From assembly GCA_018401705.1 (NCBI GenBank), contig JAGYKL010000006.1, positions 1 to 64,000 of the forward strand: DNA of 64,000 nucleotides, in the 5' to 3' direction. The position numbers and the translations under genes were made by a program. The notes below the pieces were generated by a model. The model did no database searches. It saw nothing but the letters and a program-made list of their open reading frames with translations, and was not told the DNA's origin. Positions 28,813 to 38,700 of the stretch are shown here, piece by piece. The number at the start of each line of letters is the position of its first letter. Position 1 is the stretch's first letter. The stretch is from Bacteroidia bacterium (GTDB lineage Bacteria > Bacteroidota > Bacteroidia > M30B66).

Positions 28813-31209
28813 ATGAAGAACTTCTACAAAAAAATTATTGCATTCCTATTCATCACTGCTTTCTCAGGATTATTTGCAAACATATTTGCTCAGTGTCCAG
28901 CTGAACAAAAAGAAGTAGTAATCAGCATTATTCCTGATCAATATCCTCAGGAAATTTCGTGGACTTTAACCTCCGACGCTACAATTATTGCCTCTGGTAC
29001 TTCAACAGGAACAACCCTTTGTGTTGATCCTGATGTTTGCCTAACATTTAGAATCATGGACTCTGCTGGTGATGGTATTTGCTGCCAATACGGAACTGGT
29101 TCCTACACAGTAACTTTAGATGGTACGGTTGTCGCCTCTGGCGGAAATTACACCAATGAACAATCTACATTATTCAATTGTCCTCCGGGCCAGGACTGCA
29201 ATTCTGCTCTTCCCATCGAAGCTGGCAGTCATATAGCTCCAGGTAGAGATTACTGGTACACTTTTACTCCTGATTCCTCTGGGATGTATTTTATTTCAAC
29301 CTGCGGAACAAATACTTGTGATACTAAACTATGGGTTTATGATCACTGTCAAGGTCTTTTAGTTTCTTCTTCAAACGAAGGAACCATTTACTATGACGAT
29401 AATGCCGGTGGTTGCGGCGATCAAGCAAGAATTAATGCTCTTATGGAACAAGGTGTTACCTATTGGATTCGGATAGGAGATGTTAGTCAAAGTTGCGAAG
29501 GAGAAATTAACTGGAACTTGTTTTATAATGGACCGGTGCAAGGTTGCATGGATCCGGTTGCTTGCAATTACAATCCCGTTGCAACAGTTCCTCATGTTTG
29601 TTATTTCGCGGGAGACCCAAATTGTCCCGAAGGAAGGCCTGACTTAATCGTGTTGGAAAACACCATCAAAACATCGATTTATCTTGCTTCAATAAATGCA
29701 ACCGATTGCCAGGTGGTAGAAGGCTGCTTAACAGGATATGGCCAACGTGATATTATTAGATTTACGACACATATAAAGAATATTGGAACTGCCGATTATT
29801 ATATTGGATCTCCTAACAGTCAGCCAAGTCAATTCTCGTGGGGTAATTGCCACGGCCACTGGCATTACGAAGGATATGCCGAATACATCATGTATGATGC
29901 GCAGGGAGAAGCTATTCCTGTTGGATTTAAGAATGGATTCTGTGTACTCGATTTAGAATGCGGAGATGGAGGAGATGCCACTTACGGTTGTTCAAACATG
30001 GGTATTTCCCGCCAATGCGGGGATATTTATGGCTCTGGGCTTGATTGCCAGTGGATGGATATCACCGATATCGATACTGGTTCTTATACGATGGTTGTTA
30101 GGGTGAATTGGGATAATTCTCCAGATGCTCTTGGTAGAGTTGAACTTTCTCATACTAACAACTGGGCTCAGGTATGCGTGCACCTTGGCTTAAATGACCA
30201 GGGCGAAAAAACAATTGAAATAATTGATGATTGTCCGGCTTATATTGATTGTGCGGGTGAGGTTTATGGTCCAAATCAATTAGATTGTTCAGGAAACTGC
30301 GGAGGAACAAGAATTATGGGCGACCTAAATTTATCAGGCACACAAGAAATGTCTGATTCCCACGAATACGTAACTCGAATCTTGGGCGAAGATATTAGTC
30401 CAAGCCCTTGTAATGATATCAACCAAGACGGAAGAATAACAGTTTTTGATGCATCTCTCGTTTCAAGTTGTGTAAACTTTGGAGTGAATCACCCACACGT
30501 TGGAAACGTTCCTCATGATCATTGTAATTTCCCTAATGGGTTGCTAAATCCCAATGATACCGTTACACTTTCTATTTTAAATATTGACTTCTCTGAGAAG
30601 TTCATCGATATTGGAATTCTAAATCCAAACACAAGGGTAAACGCTTATGAGTTTGAACTAGATGGAGTGAAAATCTGGAATGTAGAAAGCCTGGTTAATC
30701 AGTCAGAATACCCTGGAAATCCTGAGTTTTTAATTGGGGGTAATAAGGTAATCGGAATCAGTTACCCCGATTCAATGATTAGAAAATATTATGAGCCAAC
30801 TCCCCTGTGCAGGGTTCATTATTATGAATTAACAACAGATGAAGTTTGCATAAGCAACATCGTTGATATTGTGAGTGCTCAAATTGAACAAACTATTTCA
30901 GAAGTAGGAGGCTCTTGCTGGGAATTTGACCCAACAGGGGTGAAAAACTTCGACAAAGCAAATTATTTTGAGCTATTGCCTAATCCAACCTCTAATAATT
31001 TCAATGTAAACCTTCATATGCAAAAGCCTATTGATGTTACTGTTTCAGTTATAAATGCTCAAGGAAAACTAATCTCACAAGAGTTTATTCAGAATGCAGA
31101 GAATCAGCAATTGGGGTTTAATACCAACGAGTGGGCAAATGGCATTTACCTCGTCAATCTAGTTTCTGATAAAGGAGTTATTACCAAAAAATTAATTGTT
31201 CAACATTAA
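28813..31209 (+). CDS. secreted lysyl oxidase-like protein with T9SS type A sorting domain
   Basis: 798 residues. Signal peptide (about 1-26, ending IFAQ); beta-rich domains to about 240; a GCMDPVACNYNP motif (about 248); a lysyl oxidase domain (about 270-455); a dockerin-like pair of calcium-type loops (GDLNLSGTQE and DINQDGRITVFD, about 500-560); a further strand-rich region; and a C-terminal type A sorting domain (LLPNPTSNNF, NGIYLVNL, KKLIVQH). The catalytic domain keeps the copper site CHGHWH (His347, 349, 351) and counterparts of both residues that form the LTQ cofactor in human LOX: Lys373 in FKNGFC and Tyr406 in DIYG, with Cys402 and Cys412 spaced as Cys351 and Cys361 in LOX. It should oxidise lysine side chains or amines outside the cell; the substrate is unknown. 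A bidirectional terminator follows. Confidence 0.88.
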   Translation: MKNFYKKIIAFLFITAFSGLFANIFAQCPAEQKEVVISIIPDQYPQEISWTLTSDATIIASGTSTGTTLCVDPDVCLTFRIMDSAGDGICCQYGTGSYTVTLDGTVVASGGNYTNEQSTLFNCPPGQDCNSALPIEAGSHIAPGRDYWYTFTPDSSGMYFISTCGTNTCDTKLWVYDHCQGLLVSSSNEGTIYYDDNAGGCGDQARINALMEQGVTYWIRIGDVSQSCEGEINWNLFYNGPVQGCMDPVACNYNPVATVPHVCYFAGDPNCPEGRPDLIVLENTIKTSIYLASINATDCQVVEGCLTGYGQRDIIRFTTHIKNIGTADYYIGSPNSQPSQFSWGNCHGHWHYEGYAEYIMYDAQGEAIPVGFKNGFCVLDLECGDGGDATYGCSNMGISRQCGDIYGSGLDCQWMDITDIDTGSYTMVVRVNWDNSPDALGRVELSHTNNWAQVCVHLGLNDQGEKTIEIIDDCPAYIDCAGEVYGPNQLDCSGNCGGTRIMGDLNLSGTQEMSDSHEYVTRILGEDISPSPCNDINQDGRITVFDASLVSSCVNFGVNHPHVGNVPHDHCNFPNGLLNPNDTVTLSILNIDFSEKFIDIGILNPNTRVNAYEFELDGVKIWNVESLVNQSEYPGNPEFLIGGNKVIGISYPDSMIRKYYEPTPLCRVHYYELTTDEVCISNIVDIVSAQIEQTISEVGGSCWEFDPTGVKNFDKANYFELLPNPTSNNFNVNLHMQKPIDVTVSVINAQGKLISQEFIQNAENQQLGFNTNEWANGIYLVNLVSDKGVITKKLIVQH

Positions 31210-31221
31210 AACTGCAATCAT

Positions 31222-31251
31222 AAAAAAAGCGGCTCTAAGCCGCTTTTTTTA
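31222..31251. terminator. bidirectional rho-independent terminator
   Basis: The stem AAAGCGGC/GCCGCTTT around TCTAA is flanked by A and T runs, so it can serve both the upstream plus-strand lysyl oxidase-like gene and the convergent minus-strand gene whose stop lies at its edge. Confidence 0.9.
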
Positions 31252-31971
31252 TTTCCTTTTCTTAGAAATCACCCGCCCATAGGAAAGAGCGAAAAGCTGA
31301 CTTCTTTGTGGCTCCCAGCCAAATTCATTCCCTTGAACTTTAAATGTCTGTTTCCCTGGAACTAGGAAATCGGCCAAATAATATCTTATTTTAAGATATG
31401 TGCCTTTGCCGAAGCAAAACTCTGCAAAAACCGAAGGATTTAATAGCTCTGTTCTGTCAGAAGCCCATTCGTTAAACTTCTCAACCTTGTCGCCTCTACC
31501 CTCTCCCAAGAAGGTTTTTTGCTTGTAATTGAAAAAGAACTCAAGTTCTGCACCCAAAGACGCATACTTCTTCTTACCCATATCGCCAATTTTAATTGCT
31601 AGAGGTACGCCAAAAGAATAAACTCTTTGCTTCACTTTTATCGTGTCGTTAAGGCGGTTTATCATACCCATATTACGAACACCAAACCCTGTGTAGAAAC
31701 CTAAAGAATTGCTAAAGTTTACATGAATTTGCTCTCCAAGATGAAAGAAAGCTGAAAATCGCGGAATGGGCTTCACAGATTCGGCAGATCCTACGTCTAC
31801 AGGATTTCCGTTTACAGATGTTAGAGACCACCCACCAACGTCGCCTAGAGATAAGATAGACTCGTTAACGAATGCCACATATGACTTTTTGTAGGTAGAT
31901 ACCGTTTCGGGTACTTGAGCTGAAGCAAGAATCGGCAAGCCAAGTGCCGCAAAAAGAAAATATTTTTTCAT
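31249..31971 (-). CDS. secreted outer-membrane beta-barrel-like protein
   Basis: A 240-residue protein with a signal peptide (MKKYFLFAALGLPILASAQ). The mature chain alternates short hydrophobic and aromatic strands (IHVNFSNSLGFYTGFGVRN, YASLGAELEFFFNYK, TYLKIRYYLADFLV), as in small PorT-like eight-to-ten-strand outer-membrane barrels. There is no enzymatic motif. It is 8 bases downstream of kbl on the same strand, so probably shares its transcript, though a functional link is not obvious. Confidence 0.7.
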   Translation of the reverse strand: MKKYFLFAALGLPILASAQVPETVSTYKKSYVAFVNESILSLGDVGGWSLTSVNGNPVDVGSAESVKPIPRFSAFFHLGEQIHVNFSNSLGFYTGFGVRNMGMINRLNDTIKVKQRVYSFGVPLAIKIGDMGKKKYASLGAELEFFFNYKQKTFLGEGRGDKVEKFNEWASDRTELLNPSVFAEFCFGKGTYLKIRYYLADFLVPGKQTFKVQGNEFGWEPQRSQLFALSYGRVISKKRK

Positions 31972-31979
31972 TTAGCTAA

Positions 31980-33185
31980 TTAAATAATTGTTGATTCTGA
32001 TAAAACGCCAAGTTCTTTACCCACTTTAATAAATGCTGCAATAGCTTGGTCGAGGTGATGCTTTTCATGTGCCGCCGAAATCTGGACTCTAATTCTAGCT
32101 TGCTCTTTTGGAACTACAGGATAAAAGAAACCAATTACGTAAATACCTTCTGCAAGAAGTTTTTCAGCAAAAGTCTGACTTAATCGCGCATCATATAACA
32201 TGATTGGGCAAATGGGATGAATACCTTCTTTGATATCAAAACCAGCTTCCTTCATTTTGGCTCTGAAATAAACAGTGTTATCCATCAATTTATCTCTCAA
32301 TTCAGTTGTTGAACTCAACAAGTCCATCACGGCTATGCCGGCACCCACAATAGCAGGGGCTAATGAGTTGGAGAAAAGATAAGGCCTTGATCTTTGTCTT
32401 AATAAATCTATGATTTCCTTCTTTCCTGAAGTAAATCCGCCCATGGCACCACCTAATGCTTTTCCTAAAGTTCCTGTTATGATATCAATTTTCCCTTGCA
32501 CACCGCAATGCTCGGCTGTGCCTCGTCCTGTTTTTCCAAGAAATCCAGTACTGTGACAATCATCTACCATCACAAGTGCATCATATTTCTCAGCTAATTC
32601 AACAATCTTATCAAGCTGAGCAATATATCCATCCATTGAAAAAACCCCATCAGTAACGATTATCCTGAAACGCTGAGCTTGAGCTTCTTTTAAGCGCTCC
32701 TCCAAATCGGCCATATCATTATTAGCATAACGATATCTAACAGCCTTGCAAAGTCTAACGCCGTCAATGATTGATGCATGATTCAAAGAATCTGAAATGA
32801 TAGCATCTTCCGCCCCGAAAAGGGGCTCAAAAACACCTCCATTTGCATCAAATGCCGCAGCATATAAAATGGTGTCTTCAGTTCCTAAGAACTTAGAAAT
32901 CTTTTCTTCTAGCTCTTTATGAATATCCTGCGTACCGCAGATAAACCTCACACTACTCATCCCGAAACCATGAGATTCGAGAGTTTTGTGGGCCGACTCA
33001 ATCACCGTTGGATGAGATGACAAACCCAAATAGTTATTCGCACAGAAATTTATAACTTCCTGACCTCCACTTACCTGAATGTCTGCACCTTGCGGGTTGA
33101 TGATGACCCTCTCCCTTTTATACAAGCCGGCTTGGTCTATCGACTGGAGCTCTTCTTTTAAAAAATCTTGAAATTTCCCGTACAT
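31980..33185 (-). CDS. kbl: glycine C-acetyltransferase (2-amino-3-ketobutyrate CoA ligase)
   Basis: About 401 residues from the ATG at 33185; homologues begin near MYGKFQDFL, so the upstream 12 codons of open frame are left out. It is a fold-type I PLP enzyme of the alpha-oxoamine synthase group: [14 protein letters not shown], the cofactor Asp in [13 protein letters not shown], and the PLP-binding Lys in [14 protein letters not shown]. It cleaves 2-amino-3-oxobutyrate with CoA to glycine and acetyl-CoA, the second step of threonine degradation. The usual partner, threonine dehydrogenase, is not in this window. BioF-like activity cannot be fully excluded, but the fit to KBL is good. Confidence 0.92.
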   Translation of the reverse strand: MYGKFQDFLKEELQSIDQAGLYKRERVIINPQGADIQVSGGQEVINFCANNYLGLSSHPTVIESAHKTLESHGFGMSSVRFICGTQDIHKELEEKISKFLGTEDTILYAAAFDANGGVFEPLFGAEDAIISDSLNHASIIDGVRLCKAVRYRYANNDMADLEERLKEAQAQRFRIIVTDGVFSMDGYIAQLDKIVELAEKYDALVMVDDCHSTGFLGKTGRGTAEHCGVQGKIDIITGTLGKALGGAMGGFTSGKKEIIDLLRQRSRPYLFSNSLAPAIVGAGIAVMDLLSSTTELRDKLMDNTVYFRAKMKEAGFDIKEGIHPICPIMLYDARLSQTFAEKLLAEGIYVIGFFYPVVPKEQARIRVQISAAHEKHHLDQAIAAFIKVGKELGVLSESTII

Positions 33186-33270
33186 ATTTATTTCCTTTTT
33201 CGTCAAAAATACTCTTGTCAAACATAATAATTAATTAGGCAGAAGTTTAATTTCCTAATAACTTGCCTTC

Positions 33271-33723
33271 ATGGAAAATTTAAACGACGATTATTTCATG
33301 CAGCAAGCTTACGCTGAGGCAGAAGCAGGGTATAATGAATCAGGAATTCCCATTGGCTCTGTTTTGGTGCATAAGGGTCAAATTATAGGTCGAGGTCATA
33401 ATCGCAGAGTGCAAAATGGCTCTGCAATTCTACATGGAGAGATGGATGCACTTGAAAATGCTGGTAGACAAAATGCTTCAGTTTACCGAGAATCTGTCAT
33501 TTACACTACGCTTTCGCCATGCCCTATGTGTTCTGGTGCTATTCTTTTATATGGAATTCCTCGAGTTGTGGTTGGAGAAAACAAAACTTTTTTGGGCGAT
33601 GAAGAACTCCTTCGCTCACGGGGTGTGGAAGTAAATGTGGTTAATCATCCAGCCTGCAAGGCAATTTTGGAAAAGTTTATTAGCGAAAAACCCGGATTGT
33701 GGAATGAAGATATTGGAGTTTAG
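33271..33723 (+). CDS. cytosine deaminase, yeast Fcy1-like
   Basis: A 150-residue zinc deaminase. Zinc ligands and the proton-shuttling Glu are visible: HGEMDALENAG (His55, Glu57) and SPCPMCSGA (Cys84, Cys87). The surroundings match yeast cytosine deaminase more than TadA or guanine deaminase: TTLSPCPMC, YGIPRVVVGEN and the C-terminal FISEKPGLWNEDIGV, which aligns with the yeast tail ending in W-x-EDIG. Expected reaction: cytosine to uracil, for pyrimidine salvage. Its stop overlaps the convergent dps gene by four bases. Confidence 0.85.
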   Translation: MENLNDDYFMQQAYAEAEAGYNESGIPIGSVLVHKGQIIGRGHNRRVQNGSAILHGEMDALENAGRQNASVYRESVIYTTLSPCPMCSGAILLYGIPRVVVGENKTFLGDEELLRSRGVEVNVVNHPACKAILEKFISEKPGLWNEDIGV

Positions 33724-34244
33724 CTTCCCATAAAAGAGCTGTACATCCAAACAAGCTTCTCTTGTTCGCGAATATAATCGCTCATTAATGCATTAGTTCC
33801 TTCGTCGTTCGCTACATCAGATAAATCAAGCAAAATTCTTTGCTTGGTAATTAACACTTTAAAAGTGTCTAGAATTGCAGCAACCGCCTTCTTTCCGTCA
33901 GATACATTCTTTGCTGGCTTAACAACAGCTGTCTTCAAATAATCGTCAAAGCCATGCATTGGAGTGTAACCTAAAGTTAGAATTCGCTCTGCGACTTCAT
34001 CAATTTTAAGAATCAAATCGTTATAAAGTTCTTCGAATTTAAGATGCAATTCAAAAAATTTTTCTCCCTTAATATTCCAATGAAAACCGCGGGTATTCAT
34101 GTAAAATATCTGATAGTTTGCAAGCAAATCATTTAGCTTTTCAGCCAACTCACTGCTTTGTATTTCGTCTAATCCGATAGCACTAGTTTTTCTTGCAGAA
34201 GATTTTGGACTCTTTGAAGAAGAGCTTGATTTTTTAGCTGTCAT
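33720..34244 (-). CDS. dps: Dps family ferritin-like DNA-protection protein
   Basis: About 174 residues from the ATG at 34244. The preceding 10 open codons are omitted because the Lys/Ser-rich tail beginning MTAKKSSSSSK is a natural Dps N-terminus, probably DNA-binding. The four-helix core shows the ferroxidase ligands between subunits: GFHWNIKG, FFELHLKFEELYND and KIDEVAERI. Dps forms a 12-subunit shell that stores iron and protects DNA from hydrogen peroxide. It is monocistronic and divergent from the glutaryl-CoA dehydrogenase gene. Confidence 0.93.
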   Translation of the reverse strand: MTAKKSSSSSKSPKSSARKTSAIGLDEIQSSELAEKLNDLLANYQIFYMNTRGFHWNIKGEKFFELHLKFEELYNDLILKIDEVAERILTLGYTPMHGFDDYLKTAVVKPAKNVSDGKKAVAAILDTFKVLITKQRILLDLSDVANDEGTNALMSDYIREQEKLVWMYSSFMGS

Positions 34245-34388
34245 AATATCTTTTTTAATTGGTTTGACCTTCAAAATTAAACTTCGAAAGGAGGCTCTAA
34301 ATTAGTCAAAGCCTTTGTTCTAAACATTAATTATATATAAAACCCAACAAAGCGAGCTCCATAGTGTTCATTCACAAGCCGATTCTTC

Positions 34389-34396
34389 TACTTTTG
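34389..34396 (+). promoter_or_regulatory. candidate -7 box (TACTTTTG) for glutaryl-CoA dehydrogenase
   Basis: TACTTTTG matches TAnnTTTG and sits 27 bases before the ATG at 34424, in the gap divergent from dps. Confidence 0.5.
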
Positions 34397-34423
34397 CAAA
34401 CTCAAAATTAAATTAATCAATAC

Positions 34424-35599
34424 ATGAGTAAGGACCGTTTTCAGGGGCATGATTATTATTTATTAGATGACCTGCTCACCGACGAACAAAAACTTATCCG
34501 CGACAGCGTTCGTGCTTGGGTAAAACAAGAAGTTAGTCCAATCATTGAGGGCTATGCACAAAGGGCCGAATTTCCAAAGCACCTTTTGAAAGGTCTTGCT
34601 GATATTGGAGCTTTTGGTCCGTATATTCCAACAAAATACGGAGGTCAAGGTCTTGATCAAATCACCTATGGATTAATTATGCAGGAAATTGAACGTGGAG
34701 ATAGCGGAATTCGCTCTACAGCATCTGTTCAAAGTTCTTTGGTTATGTACCCAATCTACAAATATGGTAGTGAGGAACAAAGAATGAAATACCTGCCAAA
34801 ACTAGCAACCGGCGAAATGATGGGCTGTTTTGGTCTTACTGAACCTGATTCTGGTTCTGACCCAAGTAGCATGATTACCAATATCAAAGATAAAGGCGAT
34901 CATTACCTCTTGAATGGAGCTAAAATGTGGATTTCAAATGCCCCGTTTGCTGATATCGCAGTAGTTTGGGCTAAAAATGAAGAGGGCAAAATAAAAGGTA
35001 TCATCGTTGAACGCGGAATGGAGGGTTTCACAACTCCTGAAACTCACGACAAATGGTCGCTTCGCGCTTCTGCTACTGGAGAACTTGTTTTTGACAATGT
35101 AAAAGTTCCTAAAAGAAAATCTTCTTCCTAATGTTGAAGGTCTTAAAGGTCACTAGGCTGCCTTAACTCTGCTCGTTATGGAATTGCCTGGGGTGTGATA
35201 GGCGCTGCTATGGATTGCTACGATTCTGCATTAAGATACTCTAAAGAGAAGAATCCAATTTGGAAAGCCATTAGCAGGATTTCAGCTTCAGCAAAAAAAC
35301 TAGCTGAGATGATTACAGAAATAACCAAAGCCCAACTTGCATGGCGTTTAGGTGTTCTAAGAAACGAAGACCGCGCAACGCCGGCTCAGATTTCTATGGC
35401 AAAACGCAATAATGTAAATATGGCGCTTGAAATAGCTAGAGAAGCTCGTCAGGTTCATGGTGGAATGGGAATAACTGGAGAATATCCAATCATGCGCCAC
35501 ATGATGAACCTAGAATCGGTTATCACCTATGAAGGAACTCATGATATTCATTTGTTAATTACTGGAATGGATATTACAGGCGAAAATGCCTTCAAATAA
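34424..35599 (+). pseudogene. gcdH: glutaryl-CoA dehydrogenase, frame broken by small indels
   Basis: Two fragments (34424-35131 and 35195-35599) are one acyl-CoA dehydrogenase of the glutaryl-CoA type (DYYLLDDLLTDEQKLIRD, FGLTEPDSGSDP, the AKMWISNAP motif, YEGTHDIHLL near the C-terminus). Four indels are visible. An extra A at 35111-35114 and a missing base near 35151 shift and restore the frame; correcting them restores NLLPNVEGLKGPLGCLNSAR. An extra base near 35246-35251 and a missing A in the run at 35293-35299 scramble the conserved QFGKPLAGFQLQQ into KNPIWKAISRISASAKK. The enzyme converts glutaryl-CoA to crotonyl-CoA in lysine and tryptophan breakdown. Because the indels cancel in pairs and two fall in A runs, sequence error is the likeliest cause. 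Confidence 0.9.
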
Positions 35600-35617
35600 A
35601 AGCTTTTAAGTATGTCT

Positions 35618-35646
35618 AAAGCCAGCCTAATAAGCTGGCTTTTTTT
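35618..35646 (+). terminator. rho-independent terminator after gcdH
   Basis: The stem AAAGCCAGC/GCTGGCTTT with loop CTAATAA is followed by a T run, 19 bases after the gcdH stop. Confidence 0.88.
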
Positions 35647-35703
35647 ATTTCATTAACTTACTTAATAGAAATTATGGGGCGTTTATCCTTTAATTTCTTT
35701 GTT

Positions 35704-35711
35704 TACATTTG
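35704..35711 (+). promoter_or_regulatory. candidate -7 box (TACATTTG)
   Basis: TACATTTG matches TAnnTTTG and lies 19 bases before the ATG of the 1283-residue surface protein, just after the gcdH terminator. Confidence 0.45.
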
Positions 35712-35730
35712 ATTGCGAACCTAATCTATC

Positions 35731-38700
35731 ATGCTAAAACACTTAACACTACTAATTACGATTTTGCTCTTTTCAATACCGTTAAACTCTCAAACTGTTT
35801 TTTGGAGCGATAATTTTGATGCTCCTTCTGGAGGAGCTAATAATAATAATGCAGGAGCTGGTTGGTCAGCAAGTACCAATACTCCTGGAGGTGGACAAAA
35901 CACATCATTTCTTGGTTTTAGCAACTCTTGGATTATTGGAAATAACGCGGGAGCGTGTTCGTCTGGAAACAAAGTTTATATAAAGTCTATCGGTAATGGA
36001 AATGCTTATGTATCAGACGTTTTTACCGATAAGCTAATTGCAAGCCCATCTATTTCAACCGTCGGCCAATCACAGCTTTTTCTGAGCTTCATTTGGCGTT
36101 GTGATGGTGTTGCAAATCAAGATTACGGGCAGGTTGGTTTAAGCACTGACAATGGAACCACCTGGAATTGGTTGCCTCAACAATATTCAGGGCAAGAAAC
36201 ATGTACTTCAGCTAACTTGTCTTTGTCTTCTCAATATGAAGGAATTACAAGCTTTAAATTTGCATTTAGGTTTATTTCAAATGCCACTTCATGTTCAACT
36301 TGCGACCCTCCATTTAACATTGATAATATCCAGTTACTTGGTGAAGACTCTAATTGTGATGGACCTGAAGTTGACCCAGGAGAAGACACTCAATTCTGCT
36401 TGGGTTCTTCACCTGTAAGTATTGGTGGTGCACCAACCGCCTTTGGCGGCTCTGGTAATTACTCTTACGCCTGGAGTCCTGCTTCTGGATTAAGTAGCAC
36501 AACCGTTGCTAACCCTCTTGCAAGCCCAAATAATACTACAACTTATACTGTGCTCGTTACCGACCTAGATTCAGGTTGCTCGGCCTCAGAAGAAGTTACC
36601 GTTGATGTAGTAATTCCTCAAAACTTAACAATTTCTCTCAATGGCTCAACTAATATTTGCCCGGGCGAATCTCTAACCTTAACAGCAGCTTCTGGCTTTA
36701 CAAATTATGTTTGGTCAACCCCTGGCGGCAACCAATCTGGCGCCGCAATAAATGCAACAGCTGCTGGTGCATACTCTGTTACTGCAACAAGTTCAAGTGG
36801 CTGTACTTCAGGTTCTTCAGTGATAAACCTCACAATAAGCACTCCTCAGCCTATCAATATATTACCTTTAGGATCTACAACAATCTGTCAAGGCAGTTCA
36901 GTAACTCTAAATGTAACATCCGGTTTCACAAATTACACTTGGACAACTCCAGACGGAAATCAATCTGGAGCCTCGGTAAATGCATCCACCGCAGGTGTAT
37001 ATTCTGTAACAGCAACAGGTTCAAACGGTTGCATTTCAACTTCTTCTGAAGTAAATATCTCGGTAAATACCCCTCAACAGTTAACCACAAACCCGGCAGG
37101 CGCAATTAACACTTGCTCTCAAAATCCGGTTACAATAACCGCAGCCCCGGGTTTTACAGGATACAGCTGGTCTACTCCATCAGGAATACAAACAGGCTCT
37201 TCAGTTGACGCAATTAATACTGGCTCTTATACGGTTTCAGCTTTTGATGCAAATGGATGTTTGTCCTCCTCAGGAGCAGTAAATCTCAGTGTTTTTAACC
37301 CTATTACTTTAAGCACTAACCCTTCAGGCAGCCTTGCAATTTGCGAAGGGTCTCAAATTAATCTTACTGCATCACCCGGCTTTACAGGCTTGATTTGGTC
37401 TACTCCTACAGGTACGCTTTCTGGAAATTCAATAAACGCTTCAGCTGCAGGATCTTATTCTGTAAGTGGAAATGACGCTAATGGTTGTGCTACGAGCTCT
37501 AATAATGTCATTCTTAACGTAAATACACCTCAGCAATTAAGCATTTCCCCTTCAGGAAACATCACCATTTGTGAGGGTGAAACAACCAACTTAACCGCTA
37601 CTTCTGGTTTCACTAACTATGTTTGGACAACTCCAACTGGAAATTCAAATGGAGCAGCCATAACCGCTTCCGCCGAAGGCGAATATAGCGTCACCGCCAC
37701 CGACAATAATTCATGCACTTCTACTTCAGAAATCATCAATCTTAGTATCCAATCTACTGTTTCTCTTCCTGTTACCCCTTCAGGACCTTTGTCTTTTTGT
37801 GAGGGCGAATCTGTCATCTTAAACGCGGCGGCTGGTTTTACAAATTATAATTGGAATGGCAGCCCAGGAACAGCCTTCTTTGAAGTTTTGGTTGCTGGAG
37901 ATTATACAGCTACAGCTATTTCTGCTTCTGGCTGTCAGGCTATTTCAGAAGCAATTTCGGTTACTGAAAATCAAGCTCAATCATTGAGCATTTCTCCCCA
38001 AGGAAGTCTTGTGGTTTGCACTGGAGAGTCTATAGAACTAAGTGCCGGCAGTGGCTTCAGTAATTACAACTGGCTTAGTCCAACAGGCAATATTTCAGGT
38101 CAAACAATAAATGCTTCAACCGAAGGTGAATACTCTGTTTCAGCAATAGATAATAATGGTTGCGCTTCTCAATCATTACCTGTATCTATTTCTGTAGTTG
38201 ACCCAATTCCAATGGTTACTTTTCCCGAAGGCACAGTTGCGCTTTGTCCTGGCGAAAGTGTAACGCTTGCAACTGCAACCATTTTTACAGATTATGTTTG
38301 GACTTCGGCCACCTTTACAGGCACTGGTCAAGTTATTGAAGTTGACTTGCCTGGACTGTATTCCGTTACTGCAATAGATGAAAACGGATGCACAACAACA
38401 TCTCAGCCCATTGATGTTCAGGCTGTATCTCTTCCAGCTTTAAATGTTAGTCCGGCCGGACCCATTTTCAGATGTCCCAATCTTTCAATCACACTAACTG
38501 CCAGTCAGGGCTTCACCAACTATGTGTGGACTCCCGGAAATGTAGAAGGAAATTCCTATACAGCAATTGATGCAGGCTCTTATACAGCATCAGCTACAAG
38601 TCCCGAAGGCTGTGTGGTTACATCCAATACTGTACAGTTTAACTTCTATCCCAACCCACCATTCATACCTGTTACTCCAGCGGGTCCACTCACTTTATGC

